From the NCBI GenBank assembly GCA_021781705.1, contig JAJXWI010000006.1, positions 1 to 64,000 on the forward strand: 64,000 nt of DNA. Direction: 5' to 3'. The DNA comes from a bacterium (GTDB taxonomy: Bacteria; Verrucomicrobiota; Lentisphaeria; Victivallales; GWF2-38-69). A program made the position numbers and the translations under genes. Each line of letters opens with the position of its first letter. Position 1 is the first letter of the stretch. This document shows positions 1-9,341 of this stretch, one piece after another. Below the pieces are notes generated by a model, which saw only the letters and a program-made list of their open reading frames with translations, did no database searches and was not told the DNA's origin.

Positions 1-1095
1 ATAAAAGAGTTTCTACAATTGCGCAGAGACAGGATGACTTTTGCTATGCTTGTAGGAATTCCATTGATTCAGATACTAATTTTTGGCTATGCTATAAATA
101 CTAATCCAAAAAATCTTCCGACCGTAACTTTAGTTTATGACAATAGTAATTTCTCAAGGCGAATAGTATCAGGAATGGTAAACAGTAAATATTTCACCAT
201 AATTGCTGAGGCTAAATCTGATGAAGAAGTGAATCGCTACCTAAGGAACGGCGATGCGTTGTTTGCTGTTACGATCCCACCTCAGTTTACCAGAGATTTA
301 ATTAAAGGCAAAAATCCTTCTATTTTGATAGAACCGGATGCTTCAGATCCAACAACCGTAGCGAATGCGCTCGGCGACATAACCCAAATAATAAACAGTG
401 CTGTTGAATCGGAAATAAAGGGAGCCGTATCGTATCTCAAAAAAGATCCGCCTCCATTTAATATAATCATCCACAGGGATTACAATCCTGAAATAAACAC
501 GCAATACAATGTTATTCCCGGGCTGGTAGGTATGATTCTTACGCTGACTATGGTGATTATCACTTCTATCGCAATAACAAAAGAGAAGGAAACAGGAACC
601 AATGAAAATCTACTTTCAACCCCTGCGATTCCTTTAGAAATTATGATAGGCAAGATAGTACCATACGTACTTATCGGTTATGTTCAGGTGCTTTTAATTT
701 TGGGGTGTGCCAAATATGTTTTTGGCGTCCCCATCCTTGGAAGTGTATGGCTTTTGCTTTTTGTCTGTTTGTTTTTTATCGTCGCTAACTTGATGATTGG
801 TCTGATATTTTCAATTCTGGCAAAAACACAGATGCAAGCCATACAGATGTGTATGTTTTTCTATTTGCCATCCATTATGCTTTCAGGATTTGTTTTCCCG
901 TTTTACGGAATGCCTGTCTGGGCGCAGAATCTTGGCAATCTCCTTCCAATGACTCACTTCCTCCCGATAGTCAGAGGAATTATGCTAAAAGGCAATCAGT
1001 TTCAGAATTTTTCCTGGCATTTTTACTGCCTTCTGGCCTTTCTCGTAGTAATTACCATCATCGGCCTTCTCCGTTACCGAAAAACTCTTGATTGA
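1..1095 (+). CDS. ABC-2 type transporter permease (YhhJ/DrrB-like), 5' truncated by window edge
   Basis: Inner-membrane permease half of an ABC exporter. The frame is open from base 1 and the residues before the first possible start (TTG at 19) still match the family pattern KEFLQLRRDR, so the gene begins upstream of the window. Seen: an N-terminal hydrophobic helix (PLIQILIFGYA), a soluble extracytoplasmic segment of about 140 residues, then five hydrophobic segments. The ITKEKETGTNENLL segment after the second helix is the conserved cytoplasmic loop of ABC2_membrane proteins. It ends at a TGA at 1093-1095. The ATPase partner is expected just upstream, outside the window. The substrate cannot be told; relatives export drugs or act in envelope biogenesis. 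Confidence 0.9.
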   Translation: MKEFLQLRRDRMTFAMLVGIPLIQILIFGYAINTNPKNLPTVTLVYDNSNFSRRIVSGMVNSKYFTIIAEAKSDEEVNRYLRNGDALFAVTIPPQFTRDLIKGKNPSILIEPDASDPTTVANALGDITQIINSAVESEIKGAVSYLKKDPPPFNIIIHRDYNPEINTQYNVIPGLVGMILTLTMVIITSIAITKEKETGTNENLLSTPAIPLEIMIGKIVPYVLIGYVQVLLILGCAKYVFGVPILGSVWLLLFVCLFFIVANLMIGLIFSILAKTQMQAIQMCMFFYLPSIMLSGFVFPFYGMPVWAQNLGNLLPMTHFLPIVRGIMLKGNQFQNFSWHFYCLLAFLVVITIIGLLRYRKTLD

Positions 1096-1338
1096 TTCAA
1101 ATGACTATAATTCTTAAAGCGAATCTGGTACAAAGGAACAGGAGATCCTACTAAAAGTTGTGTATGAAAAGAAAAACAACGTACCTAAATTTATATTAAA
1201 TTAAGAAACAAAAACATAAAAAAGGAACTTTGTTTTATGGAAGAAAAAAGTACTATCTCCCGACACGAAAAAAACAATAATCACTACACTTAAGGAACTC
1301 TTTAGTCTAGGAATAGGCAACAGGCTAAAGAAAATAAT
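1096..1338. other. Intergenic, no gene seen
   Basis: AT-rich spacer between a forward and a reverse gene, both ending here. A short frame at about 1265-1340 reads TKKTIITTLKELFSLG and then stops. It could be the tail of a decayed gene, but I cannot assign it. Confidence 0.4.
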
Positions 1339-2919
1339 TTAAGCCGATTCTTTTAGTCTTTGCTTCTCGGCAAGATCAGTCAAGCAGTCTGGTTCTGGAA
1401 GCGTTAAAAATTTTTCCTTTTTTATACAGTCAATCAGAATATCACGGACTAACAAATTATTATAAACTTTTATATCCGTGGCTCCATCAAATTTATAGTT
1501 ATCCCCTCCGGAAAACATAAAATCATTAATGCAAATCGAATAATATTTGGCCATTTGTATTTCTTGACCATTGTTAAGAATCATAGAAACTACCCTATTT
1601 CCAACTGGTTTTGAATGATCAAATACAACTTTCATGCCGCAGAATTGTATACACCCTACTTTATTGTTCCCATAATTATCCAGACCGTGCTCCATTACAG
1701 CCTTTATAGATTTTCCTGACAACTTCATACTGACAATAGTATTTTTAAAGGGGAATATTCTATAAATATCTCCTAGAGTAATATCCCCTTTTTCCAATCC
1801 CCCTCGTATGCCAAGCCCGTTAATGAAAGCAATTTGCGAATTTATTATAGACTCATTCACTATCTTAGCCATATAAACACCTAATGCATTTACCGTCAGT
1901 TTATTATAATGCAAAGTCATTGCTGATTCGCCTATGACTTCAGAGTACTTCTTCTCTATATCCGAGTATTTTGCCAAAATTCTTTCTCCGTTATTTTCAG
2001 AAAGTATTTTAACGTCGGTGGGGACGCTGCAGACTTTTGCTTCGATTTTATTGACTATCTTAGTTCTATCGTCTATGTCAATTTTAATAACCCCATATTT
2101 TCTGCCATAACATTCGGCTTGAATAACTAATACTTCATTTATTCTTCCACAGACAGTTTCATGACTGTGTGCGGAAATTACAACATCAAACCCTTTGGTA
2201 TTTAAACACAAATTATTAATTTCTTCTCCTACAATTTCTCCGGTATTTTTATCCTGTGCTGAAGGGATATGAGTTAAAGCTACGATAATATCAGGCACTC
2301 CGTTCTCATCTTTACTTGCATTCAAATAATCAATCCAATACTGGGCAGCTCCCCACGGCTCCGTAATCTTGAGCCCTTCCAAATTCTTAGGTTTAGTAGT
2401 TATGCCTGTAGCGATCGTACTTAATCCTATAAAAGCTATCTTTACGCCGTCTACTTTTACCATCTTATAAGGGGCAAACCAAGCCGGAGTTTTCCCATTT
2501 TCTTTATTTACGACATTAGCGGCAAGATAGACGAAATTACCATCTTTCTGCCATTTATCAAATGCTTTTTGTTCCCAGTCAAACTCATGATTGCCGACTG
2601 CCGAAAAATTAACTCCAAGTTCTCTAAACATATCGCTTATGGGAGCGCCTTTAGTATCATAAGAAACAACAGTCCCCTGATAATTATCTCCTCCGGAAAT
2701 TAAAACAACATTATCCCTTCCATATTTTTTTATTTCAGAGAAGATTGCGTTCATAAAAAATATCATCCCAGGAATATTATTGGTTTTATTATGATATATC
2801 ATTGAGTGGAAATCATTAAAATTCAGTATATATATCGTTTTAGCATAAATGTTAAAAATGAAGATAAACGCCAAAGCAGATACAAGAACTCCCAAACACC
2901 TAAAAGATTTCATATGCAT
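1339..2919 (-). CDS. Secreted 5'-nucleotidase / 2',3'-cyclic phosphodiesterase family metallophosphatase (UshA-like)
   Basis: Probable periplasmic dimetal phosphoesterase that releases phosphate from nucleotides or related esters. Seen: a signal peptide (residues 1-26, ending NIYA); the first metal motif FNDFH (D36, H38); GGDNYQGT near 77; GNHEFDWE near 112; a THIPS segment near 216; and SAHSHE near 250. These are the calcineurin-like metallophosphatase motifs. A C-terminal 5_nucleotid_C domain follows (about 330-510, with GIRGG and GGDNY). The length of 526 aa is normal for the family. Downstream of a Na/Pi-cotransporter-like gene with a 52-bp gap, so phosphate scavenging followed by uptake is a reasonable inference. 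Substrate not determined. Confidence 0.88.
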   Translation of the reverse strand: MHMKSFRCLGVLVSALAFIFIFNIYAKTIYILNFNDFHSMIYHNKTNNIPGMIFFMNAIFSEIKKYGRDNVVLISGGDNYQGTVVSYDTKGAPISDMFRELGVNFSAVGNHEFDWEQKAFDKWQKDGNFVYLAANVVNKENGKTPAWFAPYKMVKVDGVKIAFIGLSTIATGITTKPKNLEGLKITEPWGAAQYWIDYLNASKDENGVPDIIVALTHIPSAQDKNTGEIVGEEINNLCLNTKGFDVVISAHSHETVCGRINEVLVIQAECYGRKYGVIKIDIDDRTKIVNKIEAKVCSVPTDVKILSENNGERILAKYSDIEKKYSEVIGESAMTLHYNKLTVNALGVYMAKIVNESIINSQIAFINGLGIRGGLEKGDITLGDIYRIFPFKNTIVSMKLSGKSIKAVMEHGLDNYGNNKVGCIQFCGMKVVFDHSKPVGNRVVSMILNNGQEIQMAKYYSICINDFMFSGGDNYKFDGATDIKVYNNLLVRDILIDCIKKEKFLTLPEPDCLTDLAEKQRLKESA

Positions 2920-2971
2920 CCATCGTTAGTACTCAAAATAGATTTTGACATAATGCAGATAAAATAAAATG

Positions 2972-4573
2972 TTAATTTTCGTTAATGTTCGTCCCGGGGA
3001 TAGTGGTATTAAAATCATATTTGTACAAATTAATTATTCCACTCAGATAAACAAGTATATCGCAATAGATATAAGCCAGCTCAAATTTAGTATCATATTC
3101 TGCCTTTATATCCTTTATAATCTCAAGTACTTTTGCCTTTCTGAGATTAAAGTTTAAAGACTCAGTTACAATATCTACTTCCTCTATATTCGTTTTATTA
3201 CAGATGAAATCGGATAGGCATTTTAGAACAAGCAAGACATGAATAGATACAGCATGTGTAAATACGTTTTCTACCCCCTTGTCACATCTATTAATAATTT
3301 CACAATACCTGGCAAGTCTATTGTTAAGATTATTCGAGAAAAGCAATTTTTCATATAGCCGGTATTCCTGCAAAGAACTGCTATTTCCTCCTCCATACAT
3401 GTAATTATGGATATCTTTTATTCTATTTAATATTAAATTGTTAGAATTACAAATAGACTTAGCATCCGGAAGCTTTTGAGATGATTCGAGATCTACTAAA
3501 ACGTAAAAATTAGCAATAATTCTGTCTAATTCTCTATTCATCAATTCATACCATTGACTTTCGGGCAATGATTCAATGCCGTTTATGTAGTATGTCTTCG
3601 CCAAAGCTTCATCTATATCGTCAGGGTAGATTTTAGTATATAGTCTAACCAGGTGCTTTAAAAAGATCAGGCATAAGAACACAATAAACAAATTAGTTAT
3701 TAACATTGCGCCGCCCACCTCAAAAATTACATTTTTATGTATGCTCCTAAGTAAACTATTTAGCAGTGGAATTGAGGTAACTTTTTCCAGAAAATAAAGT
3801 CCTATTACAATAGTGGTAGTAGCCAGCGTAATATTTGAATTGGCAAGCATCAATCGTCTAGCGGACCCCTTGAATGGCAAAGAATAAAGCCGAGCCTTAA
3901 TGCACGAGGAAAGGCAGGCGCCATAGAGCATTAGAACCGATTGTTCATAGGATATAAGAGTACTACCCCATAACCCGATAATCATAAAAGTAAATCCGGC
4001 AGTGGACTGCATTATAAATGATATTGCTGTTCCAATCAAAAGAATAAGTAGCGGATAGTGGAATCTCGTTATTATGTGCTTTACATAGTCATTGTTTCCT
4101 ATGAATGCAAAATTATCTTTAATCAGTATAATTCCGAATAGTAAGAGCCCTATGCTAAAAATAAACATAGCAACTAATTTCAGATTTTCATGCCGGCTTT
4201 TTCTGAGAATAAAGCGCATAATCCCGCCAAGGCCAAGAATAATGTAAATTAAATTCCTCTCATTAATAAGTGCCAAAAACGATGATGCCCCAGAAGTTAC
4301 CGAGGCCCCCAATATACAGACAAAAGCAGTTTCAAAATTTATCAGTCCTGAAAAACAAAATGAAGATGTCGAATACATAACCAGCTTACCGGAGTCAGCT
4401 ACCAACGCTGTAATCCCCGCGCTCTTAAAAAACGATGAAACCAACGAAGGCTTTTCTCTTTTTTTTATTTTTTTCTTGGCTTTGGAAGACTCAACTGAAT
4501 ATTGATTTAGGCTTACAATGCCGGAATATAAAACTCCAAGCGCTAATATCATTGCACAGATATGACCAAACAT
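2972..4573 (-). CDS. Na+/phosphate cotransporter (NptA/PhoU-like) family membrane protein, divergent
   Basis: Integral membrane protein of 533 aa. Hydrophobic segments fill residues 1-330, including two inverted family-type repeats: ASVTSGASSF near 90 and QSTAGFTFMIIGLWGS near 195, which resemble the QSS(A/S)T signatures of Na/Pi cotransporters. The last 180 residues are soluble and helical, as in the PhoU-like tail of bacterial NptA/YjbB proteins. The first repeat has lost the canonical QSSS, so transport activity and ion specificity are uncertain. Sits between the phosphatase and the symporter-SBP fusion gene, all on the same strand. Start ATG at 4573; the 113-bp upstream gap could hold its own promoter. 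Confidence 0.72.
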   Translation of the reverse strand: MFGHICAMILALGVLYSGIVSLNQYSVESSKAKKKIKKREKPSLVSSFFKSAGITALVADSGKLVMYSTSSFCFSGLINFETAFVCILGASVTSGASSFLALINERNLIYIILGLGGIMRFILRKSRHENLKLVAMFIFSIGLLLFGIILIKDNFAFIGNNDYVKHIITRFHYPLLILLIGTAISFIMQSTAGFTFMIIGLWGSTLISYEQSVLMLYGACLSSCIKARLYSLPFKGSARRLMLANSNITLATTTIVIGLYFLEKVTSIPLLNSLLRSIHKNVIFEVGGAMLITNLFIVFLCLIFLKHLVRLYTKIYPDDIDEALAKTYYINGIESLPESQWYELMNRELDRIIANFYVLVDLESSQKLPDAKSICNSNNLILNRIKDIHNYMYGGGNSSSLQEYRLYEKLLFSNNLNNRLARYCEIINRCDKGVENVFTHAVSIHVLLVLKCLSDFICNKTNIEEVDIVTESLNFNLRKAKVLEIIKDIKAEYDTKFELAYIYCDILVYLSGIINLYKYDFNTTIPGTNINEN

Positions 4574-4686
4574 GAAAACTATATTCCTAAAGTTATTTTA
4601 TTGGTTTACAAACTTCTCGAAAAGCTCTGGTTATATTTTATAGCATACAGAAGTAGTTGTTCTTCTGAAACCAAACTCAATACTGG

Positions 4687-6861
4687 CTATGATTGTCCAA
4701 TCATAACATCGATCTCTCCCATTATCCAGTACTCATATCTCTTTTTTTGTATTTCATACTTGTCCCATATTGTAATCCAAGTATTAATATAATCTCTAAA
4801 AGTTTCTACATTATCGCTGCAAGGCATAAGATATGCAAAAAAGAAATTAAAACCCTCTTGGGGAAAGTAATAAATCAAATATCCTGGATAAAGTATATTT
4901 ATAGCCGAGACCATCTCTCCGAAGTAGCATAGGATATCGCTTTTTTTATCTATGTAAAAATCATTAATATGTTTTAACGGTACAAAATGATATCTTTTAA
5001 TATGTTCATCCATAAAACTGCCTGCATAAATAATACCGACTCTTAGGTCTTTAGCCGCGCGAAGATGATTAAAATCAGGATATTGTTTTTTATATTTCTT
5101 AGGGATTACTGCAACTGGAGTTGCTTTCATGTAGGGATGAGAAGCTATTACACCATCAAATGGAGGACGATACAAATGGCCGCCCACATAGATAGCTATT
5201 TGTATCCCTTTATCAAGGCATTTTTGATAATCTACAATATAGGGAATAGAGTAGAATTCGATCCTGATGCAGCCAAGTTCTTGTGCTATAGCATAGATAA
5301 AATCTATGTCATACCCAACCAACACGCCATAATTATTAAAAAAAGAAAAAGGAATAGCTTCCGGATTATACCCAACCTGAAGAGTTTTAGTTCTAATGAT
5401 TTTATCCAGTAGCGATTCTTCAGAACTAAGAGTAGAGAGAGGATGATATTCATCCAGATTCAGATATACTCCTTTTATTTGCGAGTACCAACTTCCTCGG
5501 TAAGGATGTATATTCATATGTGTAAGTTCCTCCTTAACCTCATCATCTCCCGACAGGAATTTAGACATTAGAAGACTTATCCCTGCAACAGTAATTACGA
5601 AGGAAAATGTACTTACAATAAAAATTAAGATAAGCTTGGCCCAATATATCTTTATTTTGCCAAGGAGTAACGAATAACACATAATTGTACAAACTATAAT
5701 AAAAATCGCTCCATTCGCATTATTAAAGTAAACCAAAAAATTGGCAACCACCATAAAAATATCATAAGCCTTACTGGGTAGGCCTGCCATCTGAAGGAGG
5801 AATGGAACGATTACGGAATTACCCCCAAAGAGACATGGAATCATACCTATATAGTAAATAAGCTGCTCGCCAAAATTAAACGCTCTATCATAGTACCAAT
5901 GCGCAAAAACGACAAAGAATATCACAAGAAATTTATAACTTGCCGGAACAAGCCAAGCTAGTGGAACAATAATACTTATTATATTGCGGCCTTTTTCATT
6001 TTCCCCATTAACCGATAAACTGCCATCGTTCTCTTCATCATTAAATTTGTACATCAAATTATATATAACTGGCAAAGCAAGAAAGACATTACCAGTCGTG
6101 AAAGCAATAAACGCCGCTGGCATTGAGTAATGCAGAAACTTTCTATAACTGATCTTACTTATGCTTGCCAATATCCCAGGATAAATGATCATGGAAATAA
6201 AAATAAGGTAAAAGATTGAAGCAAGAGCATAAATAAGGACGACTTTTAATTTTATAACACTCAGAGTACCAAATGTATAAGTTGATATAACTAGAACTCC
6301 GAACGGCAACAGATGCATGAGATAATCGTTAACGCTCTTCATTATAGATGCCAGTACTCCTGCATATTTTATTAAGGTCATTTTATGCTCTTCTTGGATA
6401 AGTGCCAACCCTATCAAAACACAGAATATTACAATCGCAGGGATATAGCCATGTGCCATTGAATGGAATGGATTGTAGGGGATAAACAAGTCGATAAAAT
6501 CTATTCCTGCAGGATTAAGCGGTTCAGGGCAAAAAAACCTATTTCTTTCGATATCAGGAAAAGAATGTTGAAGCCCCAAAGCATAAAAAACACTGACAGC
6601 CCACAAAAAAAGAAGTATGATGCCACCTTTTTTTCCCATAAGTTTAGCATTATCCATACTCAGAGAACCAATAGAATGCAGTATACTGAAAATCATATAA
6701 GGAATAATTGGAATCTGGTATATCCTTATAAATAAGGTATTAACAGGTTCCAATACAACACACCCATCACCAAAGGAAATCCCAAGAATTAGACCTACAC
6801 ATGTTGATATGTATATCTTACTGCCGAGTGACAATTTTTTGTAAAAATTAAATGCAAACAT
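4687..6861 (-). CDS. Dicarboxylate/amino acid:cation symporter fused to a periplasmic solute-binding domain
   Basis: Predicted 724-aa fusion. Residues 1 to about 435 carry the multi-helix DAACS (GltP/DctA) architecture: an N-terminal KLSLGSKIYIS segment, the scaffold helices, and the re-entrant region around GNSVIVPFLLQMAGLP. After one more hydrophobic helix (about 415-440) and a linker, residues about 484-715 form a bacterial extracellular solute-binding family 3 domain (LQVGYNPEAIPFSF, GYDIDFIYAIAQELG, LRVGIIYAGS). The extra helix would place this domain outside the membrane, where it could deliver substrate to its own transporter (inference). The longer frame from a GTG at 6885 lies inside the terminator hairpin of the preceding gene, so I chose the ATG at 6861; neither start has a clear Shine-Dalgarno sequence. 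Confidence 0.85.
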   Translation of the reverse strand: MFAFNFYKKLSLGSKIYISTCVGLILGISFGDGCVVLEPVNTLFIRIYQIPIIPYMIFSILHSIGSLSMDNAKLMGKKGGIILLFLWAVSVFYALGLQHSFPDIERNRFFCPEPLNPAGIDFIDLFIPYNPFHSMAHGYIPAIVIFCVLIGLALIQEEHKMTLIKYAGVLASIMKSVNDYLMHLLPFGVLVISTYTFGTLSVIKLKVVLIYALASIFYLIFISMIIYPGILASISKISYRKFLHYSMPAAFIAFTTGNVFLALPVIYNLMYKFNDEENDGSLSVNGENEKGRNIISIIVPLAWLVPASYKFLVIFFVVFAHWYYDRAFNFGEQLIYYIGMIPCLFGGNSVIVPFLLQMAGLPSKAYDIFMVVANFLVYFNNANGAIFIIVCTIMCYSLLLGKIKIYWAKLILIFIVSTFSFVITVAGISLLMSKFLSGDDEVKEELTHMNIHPYRGSWYSQIKGVYLNLDEYHPLSTLSSEESLLDKIIRTKTLQVGYNPEAIPFSFFNNYGVLVGYDIDFIYAIAQELGCIRIEFYSIPYIVDYQKCLDKGIQIAIYVGGHLYRPPFDGVIASHPYMKATPVAVIPKKYKKQYPDFNHLRAAKDLRVGIIYAGSFMDEHIKRYHFVPLKHINDFYIDKKSDILCYFGEMVSAINILYPGYLIYYFPQEGFNFFFAYLMPCSDNVETFRDYINTWITIWDKYEIQKKRYEYWIMGEIDVMIGQS

Positions 6862-6864
6862 ATT

Positions 6865-6893
6865 AAAAAAAGCCAGAGATTTCACTCTGGCTT
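6865..6893 (-). terminator. Rho-independent terminator of the DUF1015-ser operon
   Basis: On the reverse strand, AAGCCAGAG and CTCTGGCTT form a 9-bp stem around a 6-nt loop, followed by a run of seven T. It lies 12 bases past the DUF1015 stop codon and overlaps the first codons of the longer reading frame of the symporter gene. Confidence 0.88.
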
Positions 6894-6904
6894 AAATTTA
6901 TAGA

Positions 6905-8152
6905 TTATTCAAGGCTTCTTACGATCATGCCCGACCTGAGTTTAGGCTCAAACCATGTAGATTTAGGGGGCATTATCTGACCGGCATCAGCTATAGCCAT
7001 CAGTTGATCCATCCCTGTAGGATATATAGCAAATGCAACTTTGCAATCTTCATTGCACCTTTTGACAAGCTCTTTCATGCCTCTTATACCGCCAACGAAG
7101 TCTATGTGTTTGTCAGTTCTTGGATCTTGAATTCCAAGCAATGGAGCCAAAACATTGTCCTGAAGCAAAGACACATCAAGAGATTTGACAGGATCGTTAG
7201 GAATTATTTCCTTTTTCGCAGTCATTGTATACCATTTCCCGTCAAGGTACATAGAAAATTCTGTCCTTTTCTTTGGCTTTGCCTGACTTGGATCAGAAAC
7301 CTTTATTTCAGCGACCGTAAACTTTTCCTTGATCTTATTTATGAGCTGCTCAGAAGTATGTCCATGCAAGTCTTTAACTACTCTGTTATAGTCCATAATG
7401 TAAAGTTGATTGTCAGGAAATATAACCGACAGGAAATAACAATATCCTTCATTTCCCCGGTGTTTTGGATTCTTATTTTTCCTGAGCTCATAAACTCTTG
7501 AAGCAGCAGCAGACCTGTGATGTCCGTCCGCTATATAAAGATATGGAATTTTGGCAAATAAATCCACATATTTCTTCACTTCGCTCTTTTCTTCAATAAT
7601 CCATAAGGTATGAGCGACTCCGTCCTCAGCTACAAAGTCAATATGAGGATTTCTAGTCGTAATTTGAGCGGTAAGATCATCTATTTCTTTTTTATGAGGA
7701 TATGTAAGAAAAACCGGCCCTGTATTGGCATTACATGTATCAACATTTCTTACCCTGTCATCTTCTTTGTCTCTTCTGGTAAGCTCATGCTTCTTAATGA
7801 TGTTATTCAGGTATTCTTCAACAGAAGTTCCAGCAACAAGCCCAGTTTGAACGACATCGCCCATTTTTTGTTTGTAAATATAAAAACACGGCGTCTTGGA
7901 TTGAATAAGAACCCGGTCTTTTATCATTTTCTGTAGATTTTCGGCCGCTTTTTTATAGACTGGGTCACTGTGTCCATCAAAATCATCAGGAAAATCTATC
8001 TCAGATTTCTCGACTCTGAGAAAAGTATATGAGTTCCATTCGGCCATTTTTTTACCTTCCTTTGTAGACATCACGTCATAAGGAAGAGAGGCCACTTTTT
8101 CCGCAAGTTGGGGGTTTGGATTAAATCCTTTAAACGGCACTATTTTTGACAT
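6905..8152 (-). CDS. DUF1015 family protein
   Basis: 415 aa, full length for DUF1015. The family signature is visible: an N-terminal PFKGFNPNP segment, SLPYDVMS near 23, SYTFLRVEKSE near 41, and LYIADGHHRSAAA in the middle. The function is not established. DUF1015 genes commonly sit beside serC/serA in anaerobes and have been suggested to act in serine metabolism or related kinase reactions. Here it is the third gene of serA-serC-DUF1015, separated from serC by a hairpin terminator, so it may be transcribed at a lower level or from its own promoter. Confidence 0.92.
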   Translation of the reverse strand: MSKIVPFKGFNPNPQLAEKVASLPYDVMSTKEGKKMAEWNSYTFLRVEKSEIDFPDDFDGHSDPVYKKAAENLQKMIKDRVLIQSKTPCFYIYKQKMGDVVQTGLVAGTSVEEYLNNIIKKHELTRRDKEDDRVRNVDTCNANTGPVFLTYPHKKEIDDLTAQITTRNPHIDFVAEDGVAHTLWIIEEKSEVKKYVDLFAKIPYLYIADGHHRSAAASRVYELRKNKNPKHRGNEGYCYFLSVIFPDNQLYIMDYNRVVKDLHGHTSEQLINKIKEKFTVAEIKVSDPSQAKPKKRTEFSMYLDGKWYTMTAKKEIIPNDPVKSLDVSLLQDNVLAPLLGIQDPRTDKHIDFVGGIRGMKELVKRCNEDCKVAFAIYPTGMDQLMAIADAGQIMPPKSTWFEPKLRSGMIVRSLE

Positions 8153-8190
8153 TTTAAAAATTCCTCCATAAAAAAATTATCATTCACTCA

Positions 8191-8219
8191 AAAAAAAAGC
8201 AGTGTTTCCACTGCTTTTT
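8191..8219. terminator. Bidirectional hairpin terminator between serC and DUF1015
   Basis: GCAGTG (8199-8204) pairs with CACTGC (8209-8214) around a 4-nt loop, flanked by A8 on the left and T5 on the right. On the reverse strand it reads as stem plus U-run, 10 bases past the serC stop. Confidence 0.85.
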
Positions 8220-8228
8220 GGTCTGGAT

Positions 8229-9317
8229 TTATGCCGGATTTTCCTTTTGGAATTTTTCCATAAAATCCCTCAGAGAATATACCGCTTCGTCGGTAACAGC
8301 GTTGTAGCAGCTTGCCCTGCAACCACCGACGCTCTTATGTCCCTTGAGTCCTACGAAGTTGGCCTTCTTTGCTTCGGCCAGGAATTTTTCTTCGAGAACC
8401 TCTGTCGGAAGCCTGAACACAATATTCATTATCGACCTATACTCCTTTTCGACATGAGATCTGTAGTAGCCGCTGCTTTTGTCTATCACTCCATAGACAA
8501 GTGAAGCTCTTCTCGTAGCTGTTTCTTCGATATCCTTCAATCCGCCCTGAGCCTTCATCCACTTAAGAACTTTACCCATCATATAGACAGAAAATACGGG
8601 AGGAGTATTGTAGAGAGACTGGTTATTTACATGAATGTCATATCTGAGATAAGTTGCAATATTCTTGTTGCATTTATCGAGGATACTCTTTCTTACGAAA
8701 ACCATTGCCATACCTGACGGGCCAAGGTTTTTTTGAATTCCACCGTAGACAATGTCAAATTTTTCCCACGGAATCGGTCTGCTCATGAAATCTGACGACA
8801 TATCGGCAACAATCGGAACATTTACTTCCGGCCATTCAATATTTCTAATCCCGCCAATGGTTTCATTGGAAGTCATATGCAAATATGCTGTTCCTTCTTG
8901 AATTTTAATTTCAGAATTTTTGGGCATTCTGCTGTACTGTATACTTTTCCCATCCCATGCCGGATAAGCCTCGCCAAATATTTTGGCTTCCTTGAAAGCC
9001 TTTCCGCTCCACTCGCCACAGCAAATATAAGCAGCTTTTTTGCCTGGCTCGATAAGATTCATCGGAACCATTGCAAACTGGAGAGTAGCTCCACCCTGAA
9101 CAAATATTACTTCAAAATCCTCAGGAACTCCATAAACTTCTTTCGCAAGAGCCATTGCTTCGGCATGAGTTTTGTCGTACTCCTTACCTCTATGACTCAT
9201 CTCAATCACGGACATCCCACTATTCATGTAATCAACAAATTCCCTCTGTGCTTCTTCTAAAACAGGCAGAGGCAGCGTGCATGGACCTGCGCCAAAATTA
9301 TATGCTCTTTTTCCCAT
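8229..9317 (-). CDS. serC: Phosphoserine aminotransferase
   Basis: PLP enzyme converting 3-phosphohydroxypyruvate and glutamate to O-phosphoserine and 2-oxoglutarate; cytoplasmic, second step of serine synthesis, and also used for the pyridoxal phosphate precursor. Seen: N-terminal NFGAGPCTLP, EMSHRGKEY near 40, FVQGGATLQF near 72, and the PLP-lysine motif GGIQKNLGPSG near 190-200. The C-terminal GLKGHKSVGGCRASCYNA is the substrate arginine/histidine segment. 362 aa, usual length. Only 24 bp downstream of serA, hence the same transcript. Confidence 0.97.
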   Translation of the reverse strand: MGKRAYNFGAGPCTLPLPVLEEAQREFVDYMNSGMSVIEMSHRGKEYDKTHAEAMALAKEVYGVPEDFEVIFVQGGATLQFAMVPMNLIEPGKKAAYICCGEWSGKAFKEAKIFGEAYPAWDGKSIQYSRMPKNSEIKIQEGTAYLHMTSNETIGGIRNIEWPEVNVPIVADMSSDFMSRPIPWEKFDIVYGGIQKNLGPSGMAMVFVRKSILDKCNKNIATYLRYDIHVNNQSLYNTPPVFSVYMMGKVLKWMKAQGGLKDIEETATRRASLVYGVIDKSSGYYRSHVEKEYRSIMNIVFRLPTEVLEEKFLAEAKKANFVGLKGHKSVGGCRASCYNAVTDEAVYSLRDFMEKFQKENPA

Positions 9318-9341
9318 TGTCTTTCTCCTTAATATATTAAC

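Noticed and set aside
6862-6885. GTG start of the symporter fusion
   Set aside because: It lies inside the terminator hairpin of the preceding gene; the ATG at 6861 is better, although neither has a ribosome site.
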